A stretch of 8,086 nucleotides of DNA from an uncultured Ruminococcus sp. GTDB taxonomy: Bacteria; Bacillota; Clostridia; Oscillospirales; Ruminococcaceae. The position numbers were made by a program, and so were the translations under genes. Position 1 is the first letter of the stretch. The number at the start of each line of letters is the position of its first letter. The notes under the pieces were generated by a model. The model saw nothing but the letters and a program-made list of their open reading frames with translations. It was not told the origin of the DNA and made no database searches. Where the stretch lies: contig CAADWP010000006.1 in NCBI GenBank assembly GCA_900752785.1, forward strand, positions 1 to 8,086, given 5' to 3'. Of the stretch, positions 1 through 5,760 are shown piece after piece.

Positions 1-1155
1 GGCAAATATGCATTTTTGGGATGCACATCTCTTAAAAAGGTCACGCTTCCAAAAAGACTAAAAACTTTAGGAGAAAATGCATTTGCAGGCTGCACTCTGC
101 TTGAAAGTGTGACGATTCCCGATACACTCAGCGAGATTCCCGCAGGTACGTTCAGAAAATGCGACCATTTAAAAGAGGTAAACATCCCCGATAATATTAC
201 TAAAATCGGCAGCTATTCTTTTTATCAGTGTACAAGTCTTTCTAAAATGACTCTGCCTGATTCTCTTGTTTCTATCGGCGAAATGGCTTTTGGAGAAATG
301 CTTTCCATTGCTGAATTTGATGTAAACGGATGCTCAGCATACGTTTTTGAAAATAATATGCTCATGGATCAGCATAAATCAGACGTGATTTGCGCTACCT
401 CAAAGCTTGAAGGAGCTTTAGAAATCCCGTCAACCGTTACAGAAATAAGTCCCGGCGCATTCTCAGCCTGTCCTGCTATTACAGAGCTTACGCTTCCTGC
501 ATCTGTCAAAGCTATAGGTTACGGTGCTTTCAGCTCTCAGGTCATGGGAAGCGTCGGATATTGCTCCGCTATAAACAAAATTAATTTTGCCGAAGGCATA
601 GAATACATCGGTGAGGGCGCATTTGGCTACTCCTCGATCGAGTCTCTTCTTCTTCCATCAACCCTTAAAGAAATAGGTTCGGGAGCTTTTGCCGGCTGCT
701 ATAAGCTTAACAGGCTCGTTATCCCCGAGGGCGTTGAAACAATCGGCGACAGCGCTTTTATGATATGTCCGCAGCTAAAAAGCGTCAGCATTCCCAAAAG
801 CGTTAAAAATATCGGAGATAATGCTTTCGGTATTACCGTAACAGACGGTCAGGTCGCAAATACAGAGGACTTTTCAATGAGCGTCGTTTCCGGCTCGGCA
901 GGCGAAAAATATGCCAAAAGCAACGGTCTGGATTATACTGTTTCCGATAAAAACCTTAAACGCATCGCTTTCATTATTATTGCTGTGGGACTTATAGCCG
1001 CTGCGGTAATTTTCGGTCTTGTGCTTATGGCTCGCTCCAAAAAGAGAGCGTCCTCCAACGCAAGAAAAGCTAAAAAACTTGCAATAGAACAGGAAGATGA
1101 AAAGAACTACAAAAAAATCGTAGACGATGATCTCGACGATAATACAAAAAAATAA
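1..1155 (+). CDS. BspA-like leucine-rich repeat membrane protein, 5' end cut off by the window
   Basis: The reading frame is open from base 1 (GKYAF precedes the TTG at 16), so that TTG is not the start and the true N-terminus lies to the left. About 384 residues are visible. Eight or so repeats of about 23 residues follow the BspA (LRR_5) pattern: Cys, a leucine, IP or LP, then IG..AF. They are interrupted in the middle (about residues 96-135, counting from the TTG) by a strand-rich cap block, and end in a GSAGEKYAKSNG cap. A single hydrophobic segment (residues about 317-339, bases 964-1032) is followed by about 40 Lys/Arg- then Asp/Glu-rich residues. This suggests an extracellular repeat domain, one membrane anchor and a cytoplasmic tail. 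No LPXTG motif is seen. The family is linked to adhesion and surface binding; the ligand is unknown. The gene is followed by its own terminator, so it is separate from rplM. Confidence 0.88.
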   Translation, partial: GKYAFLGCTSLKKVTLPKRLKTLGENAFAGCTLLESVTIPDTLSEIPAGTFRKCDHLKEVNIPDNITKIGSYSFYQCTSLSKMTLPDSLVSIGEMAFGEMLSIAEFDVNGCSAYVFENNMLMDQHKSDVICATSKLEGALEIPSTVTEISPGAFSACPAITELTLPASVKAIGYGAFSSQVMGSVGYCSAINKINFAEGIEYIGEGAFGYSSIESLLLPSTLKEIGSGAFAGCYKLNRLVIPEGVETIGDSAFMICPQLKSVSIPKSVKNIGDNAFGITVTDGQVANTEDFSMSVVSGSAGEKYAKSNGLDYTVSDKNLKRIAFIIIAVGLIAAAVIFGLVLMARSKKRASSNARKAKKLAIEQEDEKNYKKIVDDDLDDNTKK

Positions 1156-1164
1156 TAAAAATGA

Positions 1165-1208
1165 AGCTCTCATGTATTAGTATTTAAAATACATGGGAGC
1201 TGTTTTTT
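1165..1208 (+). terminator. Rho-independent terminator after the LRR gene
   Basis: A 14-bp stem (1165-1178 pairing with 1188-1201, one G-U wobble) with a 9-base loop is followed by a six-T run (1203-1208). It begins 10 bases after the LRR stop codon. A-rich sequence before the stem gives a T-run on the other strand too, so it may work both ways. Confidence 0.88.
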
Positions 1209-1435
1209 ATTGATACTACTGCTGCTCTCAAAGCTTCATATTATTCTTTAAAATTTATTAGAAGATCAATAATCAAGAATAAACCTGTACATTTTTACTA
1301 CAAAACTACAAAAAACGTGTTAAATTTTCTATACAAAAAAGTGAAACGAAACACGAGATATCAAGAGAATCAAAGCATTTTAAAGAGAAAAAGAGAGATT
1401 AACAAGTATACATTAAAAAAATCCGTAAAAAGGTC
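1209..1435. other. AT-rich intergenic stretch, no gene seen
   Basis: Between the LRR terminator and the rplM promoter there is AT-rich sequence with many stops in all frames. I found no convincing small ORF with a ribosome binding site, no RNA gene and no clear repeat. It may hold upstream promoter (A-tract) elements for rplM, since A-runs occur up to the -35 box, but that is inference. Confidence 0.5.
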
Positions 1436-1464
1436 TTGACAACCTTTTTATTATCGTGTATAAT
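1436..1464 (+). promoter_or_regulatory. Sigma-A promoter of rplM-rpsI
   Basis: An exact TTGACA (1436-1441) is separated by 17 bases from an exact TATAAT (1459-1464), predicting a transcription start near 1471 and a leader of about 70 bases before the rplM ATG. A full consensus match suits a strongly expressed ribosomal protein operon. Confidence 0.9.
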
Positions 1465-1478
1465 TATTCTTGCATTGT

Positions 1479-1514
1479 GAAAATAATAGATCATTTCGGA
1501 TTCTAATTGTTTTC
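1479..1514 (+). promoter_or_regulatory. Leader hairpin before rplM, candidate L13 autoregulatory leader
   Basis: In the predicted 5' leader, bases 1479-1490 pair with 1502-1514: 12 pairs, one G-U wobble and one bulged A at 1505. Two inner pairs (TC with GA) may extend it. Firmicutes are known to carry a short structured L13 leader through which excess L13 represses its own operon. The position and single-hairpin form agree, but I cannot run the covariance model, and the stem is mostly A-U. Confidence 0.4.
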
Positions 1515-1540
1515 TAACATTAAAACAGGAGGAATTTTTT

Positions 1541-1969
1541 ATGTCAACTACACTGGCTAAGCCTGCTGAAGTTACACGCACTTGGTATATCCTCGACGCT
1601 GAGGGTCAGCCTCTCGGCCGCGTTGCAGCTAAAGCAGCTCATATTCTCAGAGGTAAGCATAAGCCTACTTTTACTCCCAACGTTGATTGCGGAGATCACG
1701 TTATCGTTATTAACTGCGCTAAGGCTATCCTTACGGGAAGAAAGCTCGAGCAGAAGAAGTTTTACTGGCACACAGGCTGGATCGGCGGTCTGAAATCCAT
1801 TTCCTACAAGGACATGATGGCTAATCAGGCTGACAGAGCTATGTCTATAGCTGTAAACGGTATGCTCCCCAACAACAGCCTCGGCAGAGCTCAGCTCAAG
1901 AGACTCAGAACCTATAAGGACGCTAACCACAGCCAGGCTGCTCAGAAGCCTGTCGCTTACGAGCTTTAA
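1541..1969 (+). CDS. rplM: 50S ribosomal protein L13
   Basis: A 142-residue protein, the normal length for bacterial L13 (uL13). It is a 23S rRNA-binding protein that joins the large subunit early in assembly. Recognisable family blocks are TWYILDAEGQPLGRVAAKAA near the start, GKHKPTFTPNVDCGDHV with the following NC.KA.LTG.K strand, the YWHTGWIGGLKS segment, and the NGMLPNN.LGR....RL..Y block with conserved Pro-Asn-Asn and Gly-Arg. The ATG at 1541 has an AGGAGG (1527-1532) eight bases upstream, which fixes the start. It is the first gene of the two-gene rplM-rpsI operon, 18 bases ahead of rpsI, which is the usual bacterial order. Its balanced GC content (about 50% in one 60-base sample) contrasts with the AT-rich right end of the window. 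Confidence 0.98.
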   Translation: MSTTLAKPAEVTRTWYILDAEGQPLGRVAAKAAHILRGKHKPTFTPNVDCGDHVIVINCAKAILTGRKLEQKKFYWHTGWIGGLKSISYKDMMANQADRAMSIAVNGMLPNNSLGRAQLKRLRTYKDANHSQAAQKPVAYEL

Positions 1970-1987
1970 TTAAAGGAGGCGCTTCAA

Positions 1988-2389
1988 ATGTACGAATCAA
2001 AAGTTAAATATTACTACGGAACAGGCAGAAGAAAGCACTCCGTTGCAAGAGTAAGAATCTATCCCGGTTCAGGAAATGTTACTATCAACGGCAGAGGTAT
2101 TGATGATTACTTTGGTCTTGAAACACTTAAGCTCATCGTTCGTCAGCCTCTCGCGCTTACTGATAATCTTGATAAGCTTGATATAGTTTGCACTGTTGCA
2201 GGCGGCGGTGTTACAGGTCAGGCAGGCGCTATCAGACACGGCGTTTCAAGAGCACTCATTGAATTCAGTCCCGAGCTTCGCCCTGCCCTTAAAAAAGCCG
2301 GATTCCTTACTCGTGATCCAAGAATGAAGGAAAGAAAGAAGTACGGTCTCAAGGCTGCTCGTCGCGCTCCTCAGTTCTCAAAGAGATAA
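1988..2389 (+). CDS. rpsI: 30S ribosomal protein S9
   Basis: A 133-residue S9 (uS9), close to the usual 130. It binds 16S rRNA in the head of the small subunit, with its C-terminal tail reaching the P-site tRNA. Seen in the sequence are [16 protein letters not shown] at the N-terminus, the GxGxVTINGR strand, the conserved [21 protein letters not shown] block, the [20 protein letters not shown] segment and the terminal Ser-Lys-Arg. The ATG has an AAAGGAGG (1972-1979) eight bases upstream. The gene is intact despite lying directly beside an integrated element, so insertion happened at or beyond its 3' end. The extreme 3' ends of ribosomal protein genes, rpsI included, have been reported as insertion sites for integrative elements in streptococci (from memory). 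Confidence 0.98.
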   Translation: MYESKVKYYYGTGRRKHSVARVRIYPGSGNVTINGRGIDDYFGLETLKLIVRQPLALTDNLDKLDIVCTVAGGGVTGQAGAIRHGVSRALIEFSPELRPALKKAGFLTRDPRMKERKKYGLKAARRAPQFSKR

Positions 2390-2414
2390 TTATATTTCGA
2401 TTATCATATACAAG

Positions 2415-2448
2415 AAACCTCGAAAATTCAGTATTTTCGAGGTTTTTT
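2415..2448 (+). terminator. Rho-independent terminator of rplM-rpsI
   Basis: A perfect 13-bp stem (2415-2427 with 2433-2445) with a 5-base loop runs into a T-tract (2443-2448). It ends host transcription 25 bases after the rpsI stop. It also marks roughly where host sequence gives way to the mobile element. Confidence 0.92.
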
Positions 2449-2456
2449 ATTACTTT

Positions 2457-2472
2457 GATTTCATCTGAAATC
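2457..2472. repeat. Short perfect inverted repeat, possible integrase core site
   Basis: GATTTCA (2457-2463), two bases, then TGAAATC (2466-2472). It lies between the rpsI terminator and the tandem repeats, where the att core of the element would be expected. Tyrosine recombinase core sites are imperfect inverted repeats around a 5-8 bp overlap. The two-base spacer is short for that, so the assignment is tentative. Confidence 0.3.
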
Positions 2473-2488
2473 GAATGAAAATCAGGCG

Positions 2489-2521
2489 GTAACTAACACG
2501 TAACTAACACGTAACTAACAA
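2489..2521. repeat. Three tandem 11-bp direct repeats, probable integrase arm-type sites
   Basis: GTAACTAACAC occurs at 2489-2499 and 2500-2510, and again at 2511-2521 with the last base changed to A. The array sits between the host terminator and the integrase terminator. Integrases with an N-terminal arm-binding domain, such as lambda or Tn916 Int, bind short direct repeats near the element ends, and the integrase here has such an N-terminal region. The 11-bp period is close to one helical turn. Confidence 0.6.
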
Positions 2522-2551
2522 AAAATAACGCTGAGAACAAGTCCCAGCGTT
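2520..2551 (-). terminator. Rho-independent terminator of the integrase transcript
   Basis: Read on the - strand, AACGCTGGGA (2551-2542) pairs with TCTCAGCGTT (2536-2527) around a 5-base loop, with one G-U wobble. An A followed by six Ts (complement of 2520-2525) comes next. It starts five bases after the integrase stop codon and prevents read-through toward rpsI. Confidence 0.85.
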
Positions 2552-2556
2552 TTGAT

Positions 2557-3612
2557 TTATATCCTGTTGATTGCTTCAAGCAGCTCCTTTACATTCACAT
2601 GGGTATACACTTTCTCGGTAAGCGACATAGCGCCCGAATGACCGATAATCTTCTTTATCAGAGTAGGATTAACTTCTTTCGCTATCATCATTGAAACACA
2701 GGTGTGACGAGTATCATGAGGCTTGTGAGAGCATCCGATAAGCTCCATAACAGGTGTCCAGTATGAATCGTAGTAGTTGCGGTATGTAAAATGCTTTCCA
2801 TCGGGAGTATGAAGCAGGTACTCGCAGCTTTCATCATACCACTTTCTGAAAATTGGATAGATTTTGTCATGTATCGGAACAACTCTGACACCGCTGTCTG
2901 TCTTGCTTTCTACAACCTTGAAATAATGCTCGTCTATGTAAACATTCTCACGTTTGAGGTCAAGAAGCTCTGAAACTCTTACTCCGCTGTAAATCAGCAT
3001 CAGCACAATCTGAACATAAATATTATCTTTCTGAACCCAAAGAGCATTGACTTCATCTTCGGTAAATGGTGAACGGTCAGTCTTATTTGGGTTTTTGTTC
3101 TTGAATTTGAGAATATCCACATACTGCGAATAATCCTTATTGCACAGCTCATACTTCATAGCGTAGTCATACATTTGGTTCAGCAGGACTTTCAGCTTGC
3201 GGAGTGTGGGATAATTCTTCCCGCAATTATCAACGATTCCCTGCAATTCTGAAAGTTTCAAGTCCTTAAAAATGCTGTTATGCAAAGCCTCACAGCATTT
3301 GTATGATGCTTGATAGCCTTTCACATTTGAATCTGAAATGGTCGGGAATTTTTCAGCCGACCATTTCTCATATACTTCCGAGAAAGTTATTTTCGAAGCC
3401 TCAATGTCATATGGATTCTTGTTGTACTCCATGAGCATTTCAAGACCTTTTGCCCTTGTGGGTGCGTAACCGATGGTAACGTAGATTTGCTTATGTTTAC
3501 CAGTTTTTACATCGATATCCCAGCCGACCGTCTTACGAACAATATACGGATTACGCCTGTTTCCAGACAGCTTGTATACTGTCCCCACTCCATTTGCCAT
3601 CTTCATTACCAT
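2557..3612 (-). CDS. int: Tyrosine recombinase / site-specific integrase
   Basis: Integrates and excises the element by site-specific recombination. With the ATG at 3612 it has 351 residues, typical for phage and ICE integrases. Residues about 8-66 form an arm-type DNA-binding region (Lys/Arg-rich strands ending in a TRAKGLEML helix). About 75-165 are the core-binding SAM-like helices. About 182-351 are the catalytic domain. The full catalytic set is present: Arg212 (SGVRVSELL), Lys237 (ESKTDSG), His299 and Arg302 (HDTRHT), His325 (IIGHSG) and the nucleophile Tyr336 (KVYTHVN), so it should be active. A GTG at 3618 is also in frame, but AAAGG on the - strand sits right against it and is correctly spaced for the ATG at 3612. 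It follows the xis-like gene by 16 bases, so the two are probably co-transcribed. It has its own terminator and adjacent repeats. Confidence 0.95.
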   Translation of the reverse strand: MVMKMANGVGTVYKLSGNRRNPYIVRKTVGWDIDVKTGKHKQIYVTIGYAPTRAKGLEMLMEYNKNPYDIEASKITFSEVYEKWSAEKFPTISDSNVKGYQASYKCCEALHNSIFKDLKLSELQGIVDNCGKNYPTLRKLKVLLNQMYDYAMKYELCNKDYSQYVDILKFKNKNPNKTDRSPFTEDEVNALWVQKDNIYVQIVLMLIYSGVRVSELLDLKRENVYIDEHYFKVVESKTDSGVRVVPIHDKIYPIFRKWYDESCEYLLHTPDGKHFTYRNYYDSYWTPVMELIGCSHKPHDTRHTCVSMMIAKEVNPTLIKKIIGHSGAMSLTEKVYTHVNVKELLEAINRI

Positions 3613-3628
3613 CGACACCTTTCTTAAA

Positions 3629-3856
3629 TTAAGTATTATTACTTACATCTTTGAAGTAACCAAGTTCTTCCCAGACTTTTTTGTCAGGGCAGAGATAGTT
3701 ATATTCACTGGAGCCGTCTCTCTTAAAAGCGTATCCAAAATTGAAGATACCTCTCTGAATGCCAATGCGGATAAACTGTGGGTCTTTGCCTGTTGCCTTG
3801 GCGATTTCCTTAATGGGAACGTTGCGACCAGTAAAATTTGGTGTTGAATTGGTCAT
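3629..3856 (-). CDS. xis: Small helix-turn-helix protein, probable excisionase (recombination directionality factor)
   Basis: A 75-residue protein directly upstream of the integrase, the usual xis-int order. Residues about 13-36 read as a winged helix-turn-helix (VPIKEIAKATGKD, then QFIRIGIQRG), followed by a wing-like FGYAFKRDGSSEYNY and a short C-terminal helix. Proteins of this shape recur in Firmicute prophages and integrative elements beside the integrase, where they bend att DNA and favour excision; some also act as regulators. The frame is open up to 4048, but the ATG at 3856 has an AGGAGG eight bases upstream and the extension has none, so the short form is chosen. It could instead be a transcriptional regulator of the element; the palindrome at 3942-3967 is a candidate target. 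The symbol reflects the role inferred from context. Confidence 0.7.
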   Translation of the reverse strand: MTNSTPNFTGRNVPIKEIAKATGKDPQFIRIGIQRGIFNFGYAFKRDGSSEYNYLCPDKKVWEELGYFKDVSNNT

Positions 3857-3941
3857 TATAAATGCCTCCTTTAATCTTTTATAAAATGTAGTTGCTTTAT
3901 GTATCATATTGATAATATACAATTCTAAACATAAGCTTTCC

Positions 3942-3967
3942 CAACAGGAAGTATAAACTTCCTGTTG
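3942..3967. repeat. 11-bp perfect palindrome, probable operator or recombination-protein site
   Basis: CAACAGGAAGT (3942-3952) is followed by ATAA and then its exact complement ACTTCCTGTTG (3957-3967). Neither strand has a T-run directly after it, so it is not a standard terminator. Its right arm shares three bases with the -35 box of the + strand promoter at 3965-3994, an operator-like position. It lies in the 139-base gap between the SF2 helicase and the xis-like gene. Confidence 0.65.
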
Positions 3968-3994
3968 ACAATGCTTTATAAACAATGGTATAAT
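3965..3994 (+). promoter_or_regulatory. Consensus promoter on the + strand, antisense to the helicase gene
   Basis: An exact TTGACA (3965-3970), an 18-base spacer and an exact TATAAT (3989-3994), with an extended -10 (TG at 3986-3987). Transcription would start near 4001 and run into the end of the helicase gene, which is read the other way. No + strand ORF with a ribosome binding site follows, so the product would be an antisense or non-coding RNA. I found no clear terminator for it. Confidence 0.55.
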
Positions 3995-3995
3995 T

Positions 3996-5741
3996 TTATA
4001 CAGCGGAAACGCCGTAGATTTCAATTTTAGGTTTGATTTCAAATTCAATACCTGCTGATTTCAAAATATCATTCACAGTACTAAGCTGTATATTACTGCT
4101 AATGGTTTTACCGTCATTGTAGATTTTGGTGCTGTTACAAGCGTTCTTTAATGCGGCTTTGAGCTTATCTAAAGCTTCGGCGTTCTTTTCAGAATTCATA
4201 TACTCATCAAAAGCGGATGAAACTTTTGATTTGAAGTCTGTAATTCTGTCATACGATAAGAACATATCATCTGTTATTACTGTGCTTTTATCGTATGTCT
4301 CAAGAACTTTTTGTGCAAATGCATGGACAGTTTCTTTCTCCCCTCTTAACTCCTTGAGAAAGTTAAGCTGATATTCAAGCGACTTGATTGCCATTGAATT
4401 TACAACAGGCTTCTTAGCCTTGCTATCATAATAAACAAGAGCAGGATATTCATCTGCATACTCTAATGCATTATCAGGATTCTCAGCTGCTTCTTTAGCT
4501 TTCTTTAACTGCACTGAAATACTTGCTATTGCGTTACCTATATCGGTATAGGAATAATCAGGTATAAGAACAGTTATTTTTCTGGGCTTCTTTCTGTTAA
4601 CTCTCGCTCTTCCTATTACCTGCTGTAAAGTGATAAGGTCAAGAGTTTCAACAACAATAAGGTTAAGCTCATCATCGTGCAGTGAAATTCCGTTTTCAGC
4701 CACCTTAGTTGTGATAAGGTTTTTATCTGTGAATTTCTCATTCTTTGCAATTTCAGCAATATCTTTACGTTTATCATCGTCTGAGTAGACGTGCTGAGCA
4801 TTGCCTAAAGCCTCCTGAATACTCTTGCCTTTGTTGATATCGTTGATGTAAATAAGGCTCTTGATATTATTCTCGTTGGCTGTCTTGATGTAATCTACAA
4901 GCTCCTTTGTGTCATCTGGTGAGTAAAGCTTAAAGTCTATGTAATTCCAGTTGGTTTTTACTGAGTAAACCATCTTTACTCTTGTATCATAATATGCATA
5001 ACCATAGCGAACAGATTTTACTTCTGTATCCCATGTCATAGTTGATAGTGCCTTGTCAGCTTCAGATGTGCACTCAACGTAGGCAATACCGGGGCTGACG
5101 GCATCTGGTGTTGCAGTAAGATAAATTCTTGATGTGTTATTCAGGTTAGACTTCAAATATCTGATGAATTTCTCAGGATATACCGAAAATGTTGCATCTT
5201 CAAGTAAGCAGTGAACTTCATCAAGTATTATCATATATTCCTTGCCTTTATACTTATAGGCACTTTCAGCAAATTTCTGATAGGTAAGTGCTGTAACATT
5301 ATCTCCGAGGGAAACGATATCAATTGCTTCTATAGGAATATCTATGTTTTTTGTTGCTTTTACATAATCCTTTTTGAACTGCAACAGAGGTGCAACTCTG
5401 TTAATTAAATACAATGCAGGAACATTGGCATTCTTTATAATATCGATTATCGCCTTTGTCTTTCCCGAACCAGTCGGAGCCGCAATAATCATCGACTCAC
5501 CCAGATTCGGTATTTTGTTAAGGTCTATAACTTGACCTATGTATTGCTTTTCACTGCCAACTTTAAAGTCACTAACAAGGCTGAGGAAGCGGAGAACAGC
5601 GTACTGCTGTTCCTCCACTACGGTTACCATTCTTTCCTTCAACTCTGGTATCGTGTATTTTGAATCGGTAGGCATTATATAAACGCTCTCGGGTTCGGAT
5701 GTAATTACTTTCATTTTTAAATCTAAAATTGTTTTTCTCAT
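3996..5741 (-). CDS. SF2 DEAD/DEAH-type helicase (DEVH) of the element replication module
   Basis: A 581-residue superfamily 2 ATPase. Motif I is APTGSGKT (residues 88-95), motif II is DEVH (174-177), motif III is TATP (209-212), a motif V-like segment (TTKVAENGISL) lies at about 344-354 and motif VI is QVIGRAR (374-380), so both RecA-like lobes look intact. The C-terminal part from about 400 is Lys/Glu-rich, predicted helical, and unrecognised. The ATG at 5741 has a GGAAGGA ribosome binding site a few bases upstream, 19 bases after the SF3 helicase stop, which shows an operon with that gene. The family translocates on or unwinds nucleic acid using ATP. Pairing with a D5 helicase suggests a role in element replication, but a role in restriction or defence of the element is not excluded, as similar helicase domains occur in such systems. 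No nuclease or methylase domain is seen. Confidence 0.85.
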   Translation of the reverse strand: MRKTILDLKMKVITSEPESVYIMPTDSKYTIPELKERMVTVVEEQQYAVLRFLSLVSDFKVGSEKQYIGQVIDLNKIPNLGESMIIAAPTGSGKTKAIIDIIKNANVPALYLINRVAPLLQFKKDYVKATKNIDIPIEAIDIVSLGDNVTALTYQKFAESAYKYKGKEYMIILDEVHCLLEDATFSVYPEKFIRYLKSNLNNTSRIYLTATPDAVSPGIAYVECTSEADKALSTMTWDTEVKSVRYGYAYYDTRVKMVYSVKTNWNYIDFKLYSPDDTKELVDYIKTANENNIKSLIYINDINKGKSIQEALGNAQHVYSDDDKRKDIAEIAKNEKFTDKNLITTKVAENGISLHDDELNLIVVETLDLITLQQVIGRARVNRKKPRKITVLIPDYSYTDIGNAIASISVQLKKAKEAAENPDNALEYADEYPALVYYDSKAKKPVVNSMAIKSLEYQLNFLKELRGEKETVHAFAQKVLETYDKSTVITDDMFLSYDRITDFKSKVSSAFDEYMNSEKNAEALDKLKAALKNACNSTKIYNDGKTISSNIQLSTVNDILKSAGIEFEIKPKIEIYGVSAV

Positions 5742-5760
5742 AATTAGTCCTTCCTTCTTT

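Noticed and set aside
16..18. TTG as the start of the LRR protein
   Set aside because: The same frame is open to base 1 and continues the repeat pattern (GKYAF), so the gene is truncated by the window edge.
1544..1930. Long - strand frame opposite rplM
   Set aside because: Lies antisense within the conserved L13 gene, has no ribosome binding site and shows no protein-like motif.
2489..2521. CRISPR-like array
   Set aside because: Repeats are only 11 bp and abut directly without spacers.
3613..3618. GTG start of the integrase
   Set aside because: The purine-rich ribosome binding sequence touches this codon and leaves no spacer; the ATG six bases later fits better.
3572..3847. + strand frame opposite the integrase start and xis-like gene
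   Set aside because: Overlaps two better supported - strand genes and has no ribosome binding site; hydrophobic content reflects complementary codons.
3942..3967. Palindrome as intrinsic terminator of the helicase operon
   Set aside because: No T-run follows the stem on either strand; a G/A-rich stretch follows on the - strand.
3857..4048. N-terminal extension of the xis-like protein to 139 residues
   Set aside because: No ribosome binding site for the long form, it overlaps the helicase end, crosses the palindrome and promoter, and the ATG at 3856 has a well-spaced AGGAGG.
4126..4371. + strand frame downstream of the antisense promoter as its protein product
   Set aside because: No ribosome binding site and entirely within the helicase gene; it looks like a shadow frame, so a non-coding transcript is more likely.
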